Part shown: positions 1-5,534 of the stretch, one piece after another
Position numbering within the stretch: position 1 is the stretch's first letter
How the letters are laid out: each line of letters starts with the position of its first letter
NCBI GenBank assembly: GCA_945885645.1
Contig: CAMCYV010000080.1
Span: forward strand, 1 to 6,786
Direction of reading: 5' to 3'
From: Bifidobacterium breve
GTDB taxonomy: Bacteria > Actinomycetota > Actinomycetes > S36-B12
DNA length: 6,786 nt
The notes under the pieces: model-generated
Databases searched by the model: none
The model's input: only the letters and a program-made list of their open reading frames with translations
Told to the model about the DNA's origin: nothing
Translations under genes and position numbers: made by a program

Positions 1-1731
1 TCTGTCGCCCAAGCCAAAGTAATGGTCGACGAACTGATTCGATGCGGCATCACCGACGTGGTGCTTTCCCCCGGCTCTCGAAGTGCGCCCCTCGCATTGG
101 AACTTGCTAGCGCACACGCTCGACTCGAACTTCGATTGCATGTTCGACTTGATGAGCGAGTTGCCGCATTTGTTGCATTGGGTATAGGTAAAGCAACCGG
201 AATCCCAGCTGCCGTTGTAACAACGTCGGGGAGCGCGGTCGCTAACTTATTGCCGGCCGTCGTCGAGGCAGATCATTCATATGTGCCCATGTTGTTGTTG
301 ACCGCAGATCGTCCTCCGCAATTGCGTGGGATTGGAGCGAATCAAACTATTTCGCAGATGCAGATGTTTGGTCCACACGTTCGATCCAGTGTTGATGTGG
401 CAACCGCAACAACTGCAGAGGGTCAAGTAAAGTACTGGCGCTCAGAAATTTCGCGGGCCGTGGGAATCGCAACGGACTCGGTGAGTCCTGGTCCGGTGCA
501 TCTGAATATTCCTTTTTCCGCGCCACTCGTGGGTGAATCTGACGGTATCTGGAGTGAAGACTTGGAGGGACGCCCGGATGGGCGCCCCTGGGTTGCCGAT
601 GCTCGCTTACTCGCCGCCGTGAGTTCACCCCTTGATGAAATTATGACTTTCCTCGACGAAGACGGGGTGGTCCCTGCTCGTGGGTTGATCGTGGTGGGTG
701 ATCACAACGATTCGGACTTCATTGACATGATTGACGAACTCAGTGATTTCATTGGTTGGCCAATAATTGCGGAACCCAGCGCAAATCTGAGCCGGGCAGA
801 TCTCGCCCTCTCCCATGGCCACCTGCTGGCTGAGGATTCTTCCTTTCGCGAAACTCATGTTCCGGAATTGGTATTGACTATTGGCAAGGTGGGTCTGTCC
901 CGAGGCGTTCTCAAACTCATTGAGTCGGCAGGAATTCACATTGCGGTTGACAACCACGCGCATTTCGCCGACCCAACTCGAAGCGCCGACTTGGTGATCG
1001 CCGCAGTTCCACTGCCCCCACAAGAGTGTGAAGTTGACGGCGAATGGCTTGAAGAGTGGCAGAGAGCCGATATTTTGGCGGCCGCTGCGATTGAAACTGT
1101 CCTCAATCCTGATGAACTCACCGGGATGCAGGTAGCCCGGGTTGTAACTCGCCTATTGCCTGAAGCAGGAACACTTTTCTTGGGGGCCTCCTCAGCTGTT
1201 CGACATGTTGCATCATTTGCGGCAACCACTGTCACAGATTCAGTCGTTTCAGGAAATCGTGGGGTTTCAGGGATCGATGGCTGTGTTTCCACCGCAACAG
1301 GAATAGCGATCAGTGCAACTGCCGCAGGTGATGGCTGCGTTGTCGCCTTAGTGGGAGATCAAACTTTTCTCTATGACTCGAATGCACTTTTGATCCCACC
1401 AACTGAACCCAAAATCAATCTTGTCATAGTTGTGATTGACAACAACGGGGGCGGAATTTTCTCAACTTTGGAACAGGGTGCCCCGCAGTATGCACAGCAT
1501 TTCGACCAAGTGTTTGGTGTGCCACTGGACATTGACCCGACCCTTGTCGCGACTTCGCTTCGGGCAAATGCCCTCACGGTCACGACCGAAGACGAATTGG
1601 CCGAAGCCTTAGACGCTGCGATTGATGGTGGTCTACATGTAATCACCGCGACGAGTGTTAACCGTGTCCGGGAAGCTGAAATTCTTGTGCACATTGACCA
1701 GGCGGTTCACGAAGCACTATCGGGGAGCTGA
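1..1731 (+). CDS. menD: MenD, SEPHCHC synthase, 5'-truncated by the window edge
   Basis: Thiamine-diphosphate enzyme of menaquinone synthesis. It decarboxylates 2-oxoglutarate and adds the resulting succinyl semialdehyde unit to isochorismate, giving SEPHCHC in the cytoplasm. Numbered from the first ATG (position 22), it shows SPGSRSAPL (16-24), the likely catalytic Glu45 in LDERVAAF, TSGSAVANL (68-76), GANQTI (105-110), the MenD-type NRGVSGIDG segment (412-420), and the ThDP/Mg2+ motif running from GDQTFLYD (445-452) to NNGGGIF (474-480). The frame stays open to base 1 and adds SVAQAKV before that ATG. Related proteins begin about ten residues further out with a similar stretch followed by VDELxRxG, so the true start is probably left of the window and Met22 is internal. 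The 576 visible residues fit the family's usual length. It converges on menF, which supplies its substrate. Identification is firm; only the start is missing. Confidence 0.96.
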   Translation, partial: SVAQAKVMVDELIRCGITDVVLSPGSRSAPLALELASAHARLELRLHVRLDERVAAFVALGIGKATGIPAAVVTTSGSAVANLLPAVVEADHSYVPMLLLTADRPPQLRGIGANQTISQMQMFGPHVRSSVDVATATTAEGQVKYWRSEISRAVGIATDSVSPGPVHLNIPFSAPLVGESDGIWSEDLEGRPDGRPWVADARLLAAVSSPLDEIMTFLDEDGVVPARGLIVVGDHNDSDFIDMIDELSDFIGWPIIAEPSANLSRADLALSHGHLLAEDSSFRETHVPELVLTIGKVGLSRGVLKLIESAGIHIAVDNHAHFADPTRSADLVIAAVPLPPQECEVDGEWLEEWQRADILAAAAIETVLNPDELTGMQVARVVTRLLPEAGTLFLGASSAVRHVASFAATTVTDSVVSGNRGVSGIDGCVSTATGIAISATAAGDGCVVALVGDQTFLYDSNALLIPPTEPKINLVIVVIDNNGGGIFSTLEQGAPQYAQHFDQVFGVPLDIDPTLVATSLRANALTVTTEDELAEALDAAIDGGLHVITATSVNRVREAEILVHIDQAVHEALSGS

Positions 1732-1792
1732 AATGTGTGCTCGCTCCTGATTTTGGTCCGGCAGTTAGCGCGTTTGAAAAAGTGATGGTGAA

Positions 1793-3046
1793 CTAATCGC
1801 TCTCGAGTGCATCACGCACTGGAGCGAGTTTGGCTGCTGATTCAGCAAACTCTAATTCAGGTATTGACCCAGCAACGATCCCACATCCGGCAAATGAACG
1901 AACGGTCTGAGCTTCTCGATCAATTTTGGCGCACCTAAGTGCAATGCCAAATTCACCGTCACCACGTTGATCGAACCAGCCAACTGGACCGGCATAGCGA
2001 CCGCGGTTCATTCCTTCCAGATCGGAAATAACCGCTTTGGCCCGCTCGGTTGGGGTTCCACACACCGCGGCAGTTGGGTGTAGGGATGCGACGAGGGACA
2101 AGATTGGTGCCTCGTTTGCAAGTTGACCCGTGACATCGGTGGCAAGGTGTTGAACGTTTGCGAGTTCAAGAACACGCGGTTGCTCGGGGACATCGAGATC
2201 TGTGCAGTGCGTGGCCAGCGCTTTTGCAACTGAATTGACTGCATAAGCGTGTTCAGCCAAGTCTTTTTGACTCTTCATGAGATCAGATGCCAGGTCTGCA
2301 TCAGTTCCCTTATCCCCTTGGCGCCTTACGGTTCCGGCTAGAACCCGACTTGTAACCAGTCCACCAGTTCGTCGAACGAGCAATTCAGGAGTTGCGCCAA
2401 AAAGGTCCTCAACAACAAATGTCCAGCAGGTGGGGTAGGCCTTTGCCAATGCGTTGACCAGGAACCGAACATCGAGAGTCCCATCAATGTGGGCAACTAA
2501 ATCTCGCGCCAGAACCACTTTGTCCAGTTCACCCGCGGTGATTCGGCTGACAGCCATGGCAACGGACTGTTCCCATTCCCATGGCTGAACGCTGCCCTCA
2601 GCCCAACGAACTGCATGTGGGCCGACCGGAACGGGAACGGGAGGTAGGGCGGTGCTGGCCGAGCCGATTGTTGTCATCCAGGTTTGTCCGCCACGTTTAC
2701 CAACGACAACGCTGGGCACCACAACTTCCGAGAGATTGTTTAGGTCGAAAGCGAATGAGGCAAAGGCAACTGGGCCGGTGCCGGGCAGGCTTACCGTGTC
2801 TTCAACATGGGCGTTGGTAAGAAGCCGATTCCACCAACGTTGACTGCGGGAAAAGGTTTCGTCACCGCGAACCTGTAAGCGGGCGGCCACCCCCCAACCA
2901 ATGAGCCCTTCACCACGGCGAACCCACGCCAATGGGTTCTCGACGGGCAAATGTTGTAGTAGATCGACATCATGATCAAGAGCTCGCGTACGAAAAGTTA
3001 AGTGTTCCTGATCGGGTAACGCACCCGACTGCTCAATCACGCTCAC
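1793..3046 (-). CDS. menF: Isochorismate synthase MenF
   Basis: Converts chorismate to isochorismate, the entry step to menaquinone, using Mg2+. The 417 residues have a variable N-terminal half and the chorismate-binding domain from about 155 onward. Visible motifs are KVVLARD (176-182, with Lys176 as the expected water-activating base), GATPELLVRR (217-226, Glu221 the expected general acid), LAGT (236-239), KDLAEH (261-266), LHPTAAVCGTP (322-332), NRGRYAGPVGW (347-357) and GCGIVAGS ending ELEFAESAAK (387-406, metal-binding acids). Ala237 in LAGT, where aminodeoxychorismate synthases carry Lys, together with Lys176 favours isochorismate synthase over PabB or TrpE. An EntC/DhbC-type siderophore role is possible in principle, but menD and menG on either side point to menaquinone. 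The start is GTG at 3046, with an in-frame TGA immediately upstream (3049-3047), so the protein cannot be longer. The ATG at 3050-3048 is out of frame. A weak AGG lies 8 bases upstream. Confidence 0.95.
   Translation of the reverse strand: MSVIEQSGALPDQEHLTFRTRALDHDVDLLQHLPVENPLAWVRRGEGLIGWGVAARLQVRGDETFSRSQRWWNRLLTNAHVEDTVSLPGTGPVAFASFAFDLNNLSEVVVPSVVVGKRGGQTWMTTIGSASTALPPVPVPVGPHAVRWAEGSVQPWEWEQSVAMAVSRITAGELDKVVLARDLVAHIDGTLDVRFLVNALAKAYPTCWTFVVEDLFGATPELLVRRTGGLVTSRVLAGTVRRQGDKGTDADLASDLMKSQKDLAEHAYAVNSVAKALATHCTDLDVPEQPRVLELANVQHLATDVTGQLANEAPILSLVASLHPTAAVCGTPTERAKAVISDLEGMNRGRYAGPVGWFDQRGDGEFGIALRCAKIDREAQTVRSFAGCGIVAGSIPELEFAESAAKLAPVRDALESD
1797..1827. terminator. Imperfect hairpin at the menD/menF convergence
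   Basis: TCGCTC (1797-1802) pairs with GAGCGA (1822-1827), and inside it AGTGC (1806-1810) pairs with GCACT (1816-1820) around a five-base loop; a small asymmetric internal loop separates the two stems. It lies in the last codons of menF and 65 bases beyond the menD stop. Neither strand has a T-run directly after the stem; the nearest is CTTTTT of the menF transcript (1782-1777 on the minus strand), about 14 bases past the hairpin. It might end or stabilise the converging transcripts, but it lies within coding sequence and may be chance. The remaining gap (1732-1792) shows nothing else. Confidence 0.22.
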
Positions 3047-3083
3047 TCATGCAGCCTAGGGCCAAGTTCTTGTTTCGACCACT

Positions 3084-3099
3084 TGGAACTGAAGTTCGC
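3084..3099. promoter_or_regulatory. LexA-box-like dyad between menF and menG
   Basis: TGGAAC-TGAA-GTTCGC matches the actinobacterial and Gram-positive SOS-box pattern TCGAAC-N4-GTTCGA at 10 of 12 arm positions. Its central 12 bases, GAACTGAAGTTC (3086-3097), are a perfect 5-2-5 inverted repeat. It sits mid-way in the 83-base gap between divergent menF and menG, where an operator could act on both. Menaquinone genes are not usual SOS targets, and two arm mismatches are enough that LexA binding is only a possibility. The dyad itself is seen; the factor is inferred. Confidence 0.35.
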
Positions 3100-3110
3100 A
3101 CTTGGTGCGA
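3096..3110. promoter_or_regulatory. Perfect 6-3-6 inverted repeat upstream of menG
   Basis: TCGCAC-TTG-GTGCGA is a perfect dyad ending 19 bases before the menG GTG. It shares its first bases with the LexA-like dyad on its left. The hexamer ACTTGG occurs inside it (3100-3105), again at 3081-3086 in direct orientation 19 bases away, and as its complement CCAAGT at 3062-3067, giving three copies in one short gap. It could be an operator for menF and menG, or a small hairpin in the menG leader if transcription starts upstream. I do not recognise a cognate regulator. Confidence 0.4.
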
Positions 3111-3123
3111 TCTCTGACAGACT

Positions 3124-3129
3124 AGGAGG
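3124..3129 (+). promoter_or_regulatory. AGGAGG directly abutting the menG GTG
   Basis: A full Shine-Dalgarno core ends on the base before the GTG at 3130, leaving no spacer, whereas 5 to 9 bases is normal. An alternative TTG at 3145 has GAGGG (3135-3139) five bases upstream and AGGAGG 15 bases upstream. Start choice therefore rests on protein similarity: relatives carry a PRA-x-LDK-like N-terminus, which favours GTG 3130. Confidence 0.5.
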
Positions 3130-3828
3130 GTGCCGAGGGCGAATTTGGATAAGGACCCAGCAGAAGTAGCAGCGATGTTTGATGAAGTCGCCGCAAAATA
3201 TGACTTAACCAATGACATTTTGGCCCTTGGGCAGACCCGTCGGTGGCGCAGTGAAGTCCGAAAAGCGCTCAAATTAGAACCAGGGCAACTTGTACTTGAC
3301 GTTGCGGCCGGAACCGGAACATCTACCGCGGCGTTTACCGCAACGGGAGCAAAGGTGATCGCCGCGGACTTTTCACTCGGAATGCTGGAGGTGGGCAAAG
3401 TCCGAAACCCCACAATTCCATTTGTTGCAGCCGATGCATTAGCGCTGCCGTTCGCTGACTCAACTTTCGACCGGATCACTATTTCTTTCGGACTTCGTAA
3501 TGTCGCGGATCGAATGGTGGCATTAGAAGAGTTTCGGCGGGTGATTAAACCTGGCGGGATTCTCGTAATCTGTGAGTTTTCTCATCCCACGTTCGCGCCT
3601 CTCCGCAAGTTGTATACCGAGTACCTGATGGCCGCGTTACCCGCACTCTCGGATCGGGTGTCATCAAATCCCGATGCATATCGTTATTTAGCGGAATCAA
3701 TTCGTGCTTGGCCCACGCAAAAAGAATTGGCAGCTGACATTGCCGAGGCCGGCTGGCGGGGGGTTCAATGGCGCAATTTCACCGGAGGAATCGTGAGTAT
3801 CCACCGGGCGGTTGCTCAATGGGTTTAG
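3130..3828 (+). CDS. menG: Demethylmenaquinone methyltransferase (MenG/UbiE family)
   Basis: SAM-dependent C-methyltransferase that turns demethylmenaquinone into menaquinone, the last ring modification of the pathway, acting at the inner face of the membrane on a lipid substrate. The 232 residues form one class I methyltransferase domain. They contain the UbiE-type FDEVAAKYDLTND near the N-terminus (17-29), the SAM-binding VLDVAAGTGTST (55-66), acidic Asp80 at the end of the next strand, ADALALPFADSTFD (101-114), GLRNV (121-125), RRVIKPGG (136-143), and the C-terminal GGIVSIHRA segment (219-227). Length is normal. An in-frame TGA at 3115 limits upstream extension, so GTG 3130 is the only start that keeps the conserved PRANLDKDP beginning. 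A ubiquinone role is unlikely because the flanking genes are men genes and actinobacteria use menaquinone. It diverges from menF and lies 103 bases ahead of nuoA. Confidence 0.94.
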   Translation: MPRANLDKDPAEVAAMFDEVAAKYDLTNDILALGQTRRWRSEVRKALKLEPGQLVLDVAAGTGTSTAAFTATGAKVIAADFSLGMLEVGKVRNPTIPFVAADALALPFADSTFDRITISFGLRNVADRMVALEEFRRVIKPGGILVICEFSHPTFAPLRKLYTEYLMAALPALSDRVSSNPDAYRYLAESIRAWPTQKELAADIAEAGWRGVQWRNFTGGIVSIHRAVAQWV

Positions 3829-3846
3829 CCGCTATGCTTCATTCGA

Positions 3847-3864
3847 TAGTGAAGAAATTCACAA
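3847..3864. promoter_or_regulatory. Putative Rex operator upstream of nuoA
   Basis: TAGTGAAGAAATTCACAA matches the Rex consensus TTGTGAA-N4-TTCACAA at 13 of 14 specified positions, the only difference being A at 3848. The core GTGAA-GAAA-TTCAC is a perfect inverted repeat, and symmetry continues outside an A/A mismatch as CGAT (3844-3847) and ATCG (3864-3867), making a 24-base dyad. Rex is a repressor that binds DNA when NADH/NAD+ is low and lets go when NADH rises; in Streptomyces coelicolor its known targets include the nuo operon. The site lies 68 bases before the nuoA GTG. Read as RNA it would form a hairpin with a GAAA loop after menG, but no T-run follows, so a terminator is less likely than an operator. 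No rex gene is in this window. Confidence 0.75.
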
Positions 3865-3878
3865 TCGCGCAATATAAC
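3849..3878 (+). promoter_or_regulatory. Candidate nuoA operon promoter
   Basis: TATAAC (3873-3878) matches five of six bases of the -10 consensus and is the best such hexamer in the menG-nuoA gap. A weak -35-like GTGAAG (3849-3854, three of six) lies 18 bases upstream, inside the putative Rex dyad. Transcription would start near 3885, giving a leader of about 47 bases. Bound Rex would then cover the -35 region, which suits repression. The -10 is the better supported part. The rest of the gap (3879-3920) shows no other clear element. Confidence 0.45.
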
Positions 3879-3931
3879 TCGACTCAGTCAAGACCGTAAC
3901 CGTTTAAGTCGTAGAGCATGAAAGGTCGCGC

Positions 3932-4291
3932 GTGAACGTCTACACACCGATTTTGGTGCTGGGAATCTTGGCCTTTGGCTTCGCGGTCTTCTCTATCGTA
4001 ATTGCTAGTTTCACCGGACCAAAGCGCTACAACCGGGCGAAATACGCTGCCTACGAGTGCGGAATCGAACCAACACCACAGCCAATGGGTGGTGGGCGTT
4101 TTCCTGTGAAGTTCTACCTCACGGCCATGATGTTCATCATTTTCGACATTGAGCTCGTTTTTCTCTACCCCTGGGCAGTTTCAGCCGATGCGCTGGGCGC
4201 CTTTGGCCTGATCGCAATTTTCCTTTTCCTGATAAATTTATGTTTGCCATATGCATTTGAATGGCGCCGCGGCGGATTGGAGTGGGATTAA
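3932..4291 (+). CDS. nuoA: NADH-quinone oxidoreductase subunit A (NuoA)
   Basis: Small membrane subunit of complex I (ND3 family), located at the joint between the peripheral and membrane arms near the quinone site. Its 119 residues give three hydrophobic helices at about 4-28, 60-82 and 86-108. The loop after helix 1 has YECGIEP (41-47), with Cys43 matching the conserved ND3 loop cysteine. FPVKFYL (57-63) leads into helix 2, which contains FDIE (71-74). The tail WRRGGLEWD is family-typical and the length is usual. The GTG start has GAAAGG (3920-3925) six bases upstream. It is first in a tight cluster: its TAA overlaps the nuoB ATG by one base (TAATG), implying translational coupling. A likely Rex-controlled promoter lies just upstream. 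Confidence 0.96.
   Translation: MNVYTPILVLGILAFGFAVFSIVIASFTGPKRYNRAKYAAYECGIEPTPQPMGGGRFPVKFYLTAMMFIIFDIELVFLYPWAVSADALGAFGLIAIFLFLINLCLPYAFEWRRGGLEWD
4279..4282 (+). promoter_or_regulatory. GGAG ribosome binding site that sets the nuoB start
   Basis: GGAG lies eight bases before the ATG at 4291, inside the last codons of nuoA. It supports that ATG over the in-frame ATG at 4261, which would add ten residues absent from NuoB relatives and overlap nuoA by 31 bases. Confidence 0.6.
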
Positions 4292-4845
4292 TGGGTCTTG
4301 AAGAAAAGTTGCCCTCGGGAATACTTCTCACCACGGTCGAACAGGTAGCCGGATACGCACGTAAAGGCTCACTGTGGCCGGCCACCTTCGGTTTGGCGTG
4401 TTGCGCAATTGAAATGATGGCAACGGGTGGACCGCGATATGACATCGCCCGGTTTGGCATGGAAGTTTTCCGCGCATCACCCCGTCAAGCAGATCTCATG
4501 ATCGTTGCTGGCCGGGTCAGCCAAAAAATGGCACCGGTTCTGCGACAAATCTATGACCAAATGCCCAACCCCAAATGGGTGCTCGCCATGGGCGTGTGTT
4601 CCTCAAGTGGCGGAATGTTCAACAACTACGCCGTTGTTCAAGGTGTGGACCATGTGGTTCCCGTTGACGTCTATCTACCTGGGTGCCCACCGCGGCCCGA
4701 AATGCTGATCGACGCGATTTTGAAAATCCATGACGAAATTCAAGACATGAAGTTGGGTGTGAATCGCAAGAGGCAGATTGTGGAGCAGGAGCAGCTTGCT
4801 CTTGCCGCACCTTCAGTAATGGAAATGAAGGGGCTGCTGCGATGA
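4291..4845 (+). CDS. nuoB: NADH-quinone oxidoreductase subunit B (NuoB)
   Basis: Peripheral-arm subunit (PSST family) that holds iron-sulfur cluster N2, the last electron carrier before quinone, and forms part of the quinone pocket with NuoD. From the ATG at 4291 it has 184 residues and begins MGLEEKLPSG, as actinobacterial NuoB does. All four N2 ligands are present: the adjacent pair Cys37-Cys38 in GLACCAIEMM, Cys103 in GVCSSSGG, and Cys132 in PGCPPRPE. Other conserved stretches are RYDIARFGMEVFRASPRQAD (49-68) and GRVSQKMAPVLRQIYDQMP (74-92). The last 30 or so residues are variable and charged. The TGA overlaps the nuoC ATG by four bases (ATGA). No defects seen. Confidence 0.97.
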   Translation: MGLEEKLPSGILLTTVEQVAGYARKGSLWPATFGLACCAIEMMATGGPRYDIARFGMEVFRASPRQADLMIVAGRVSQKMAPVLRQIYDQMPNPKWVLAMGVCSSSGGMFNNYAVVQGVDHVVPVDVYLPGCPPRPEMLIDAILKIHDEIQDMKLGVNRKRQIVEQEQLALAAPSVMEMKGLLR

Positions 4846-5534
4846 GCGAACTACCGGTTGTGCCCGCGGGCATCTCCGAAATCGACCTCGTCGGTGTTCG
4901 TAAAGGCGCATTCGGTTCAGCAGGCTCCGGCGACACTAGTGGTTTCGGTGGCTTGGTCTCCCAAATTGTTATGCCGGGCGCCTCGTTGCCTCCCTTCGGC
5001 GGATGGTTCGACGAGGTCGCTGAAGAACTTGCACTTTCGCTCTTGGACGCCGGTGTAAACGGAGCGGTTGACAAAATCGTGATAGATCGTGGCGAAATGA
5101 CTTTTTATGTGAAGCCTGAGCACCTCATTGCATTCATGACTGAATGTCGAGATGAACCGGCACTTCGATTTGAGATGTGTACGAGTGTTAGTGGAGTTCA
5201 TTTCCCCGAAGAAACTGATCGGGAACTGCACATTGTTTACAGCTTGCTCTCAATTACCCACAACCGTCGCATTCGGGTTGAGGTCACAATTCCTGACTCC
5301 AACCGTCACCTTCCTTCGCTCGTGGCTGTGTATCCGTCCGCGGATTGGCACGAGCGCGAGACATGGGACTTTTTCGGAATTATTTTCGATGGTCACCCGG
5401 CGCTTACGCGCATCCAAATGCCTGATGACTGGGTAGGCCACCCCCAGCGCAAGGACTATCCACTTGGCGGTATCCCAGTTGAATACAAGGGTGCGAGTAT
5501 CCCATCACCAGATCACCGGAGGTCGTACAACTAA
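4842..5534 (+). CDS. nuoC: NADH-quinone oxidoreductase subunit C (NuoC)
   Basis: Peripheral-arm 30 kDa subunit of complex I that packs against NuoD and NuoB and has a structural role without cofactors. The 230 residues begin with an extension of about 55 residues containing VRKGAFG (19-25) and GDTSGFGGL (30-38), typical of actinobacterial NuoC and absent from shorter forms. The conserved core follows: RFEMCTSVSGVHFPEE (109-124), SITHNRRIRVEV (137-148), the family signature around ADWHERETWDFFGIIFDGHP (167-186), then LTRIQMPDDW and HPQRKDYPLGG (200-210). It is a separate gene, not the NuoCD fusion found in E. coli. The ATG overlaps the nuoB stop (ATGA), with AAGGGG (4828-4833) eight bases upstream. 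Its TAA overlaps the nuoD ATG by one base. Confidence 0.96.
   Translation: MSELPVVPAGISEIDLVGVRKGAFGSAGSGDTSGFGGLVSQIVMPGASLPPFGGWFDEVAEELALSLLDAGVNGAVDKIVIDRGEMTFYVKPEHLIAFMTECRDEPALRFEMCTSVSGVHFPEETDRELHIVYSLLSITHNRRIRVEVTIPDSNRHLPSLVAVYPSADWHERETWDFFGIIFDGHPALTRIQMPDDWVGHPQRKDYPLGGIPVEYKGASIPSPDHRRSYN

Noticed and set aside
22..24. ATG at 22 as the true menD start.
   Set aside because: The frame is open to base 1 with residues SVAQAKV that fit the family N-terminus, and no ribosome binding site precedes the ATG.
625..1292. Long minus-strand open frames opposite menD, and similar ones opposite the nuo genes.
   Set aside because: Low-complexity Ser/Thr/Arg-rich products mirror the coding strand's codon pattern; no start signals or family motifs.
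2581..2843. Plus-strand open frames opposite menF.
   Set aside because: They lie antisense to a well-conserved enzyme, have odd Arg/Pro/Gln-rich compositions and match no family I recognise.
3844..3867. Rho-independent terminator for menG.
   Set aside because: The stem has an A/A mismatch and no T-run follows; the match to the Rex operator explains the symmetry better.
3918..3935. Five-codon reading frame (MKGRA) whose TGA overlaps the nuoA GTG as GTGA.
   Set aside because: Too short to judge, no good ribosome binding site, and the GAAAGG it overlaps serves nuoA; most likely chance.
4261..4290. Longer NuoB start at ATG 4261 (MAPRRIGVGL extension).
   Set aside because: It would overlap nuoA by 31 bases, the extra residues do not resemble NuoB N-termini, and ATG 4291 begins the family-typical MGLEEKLPSG with a GGAG eight bases upstream.
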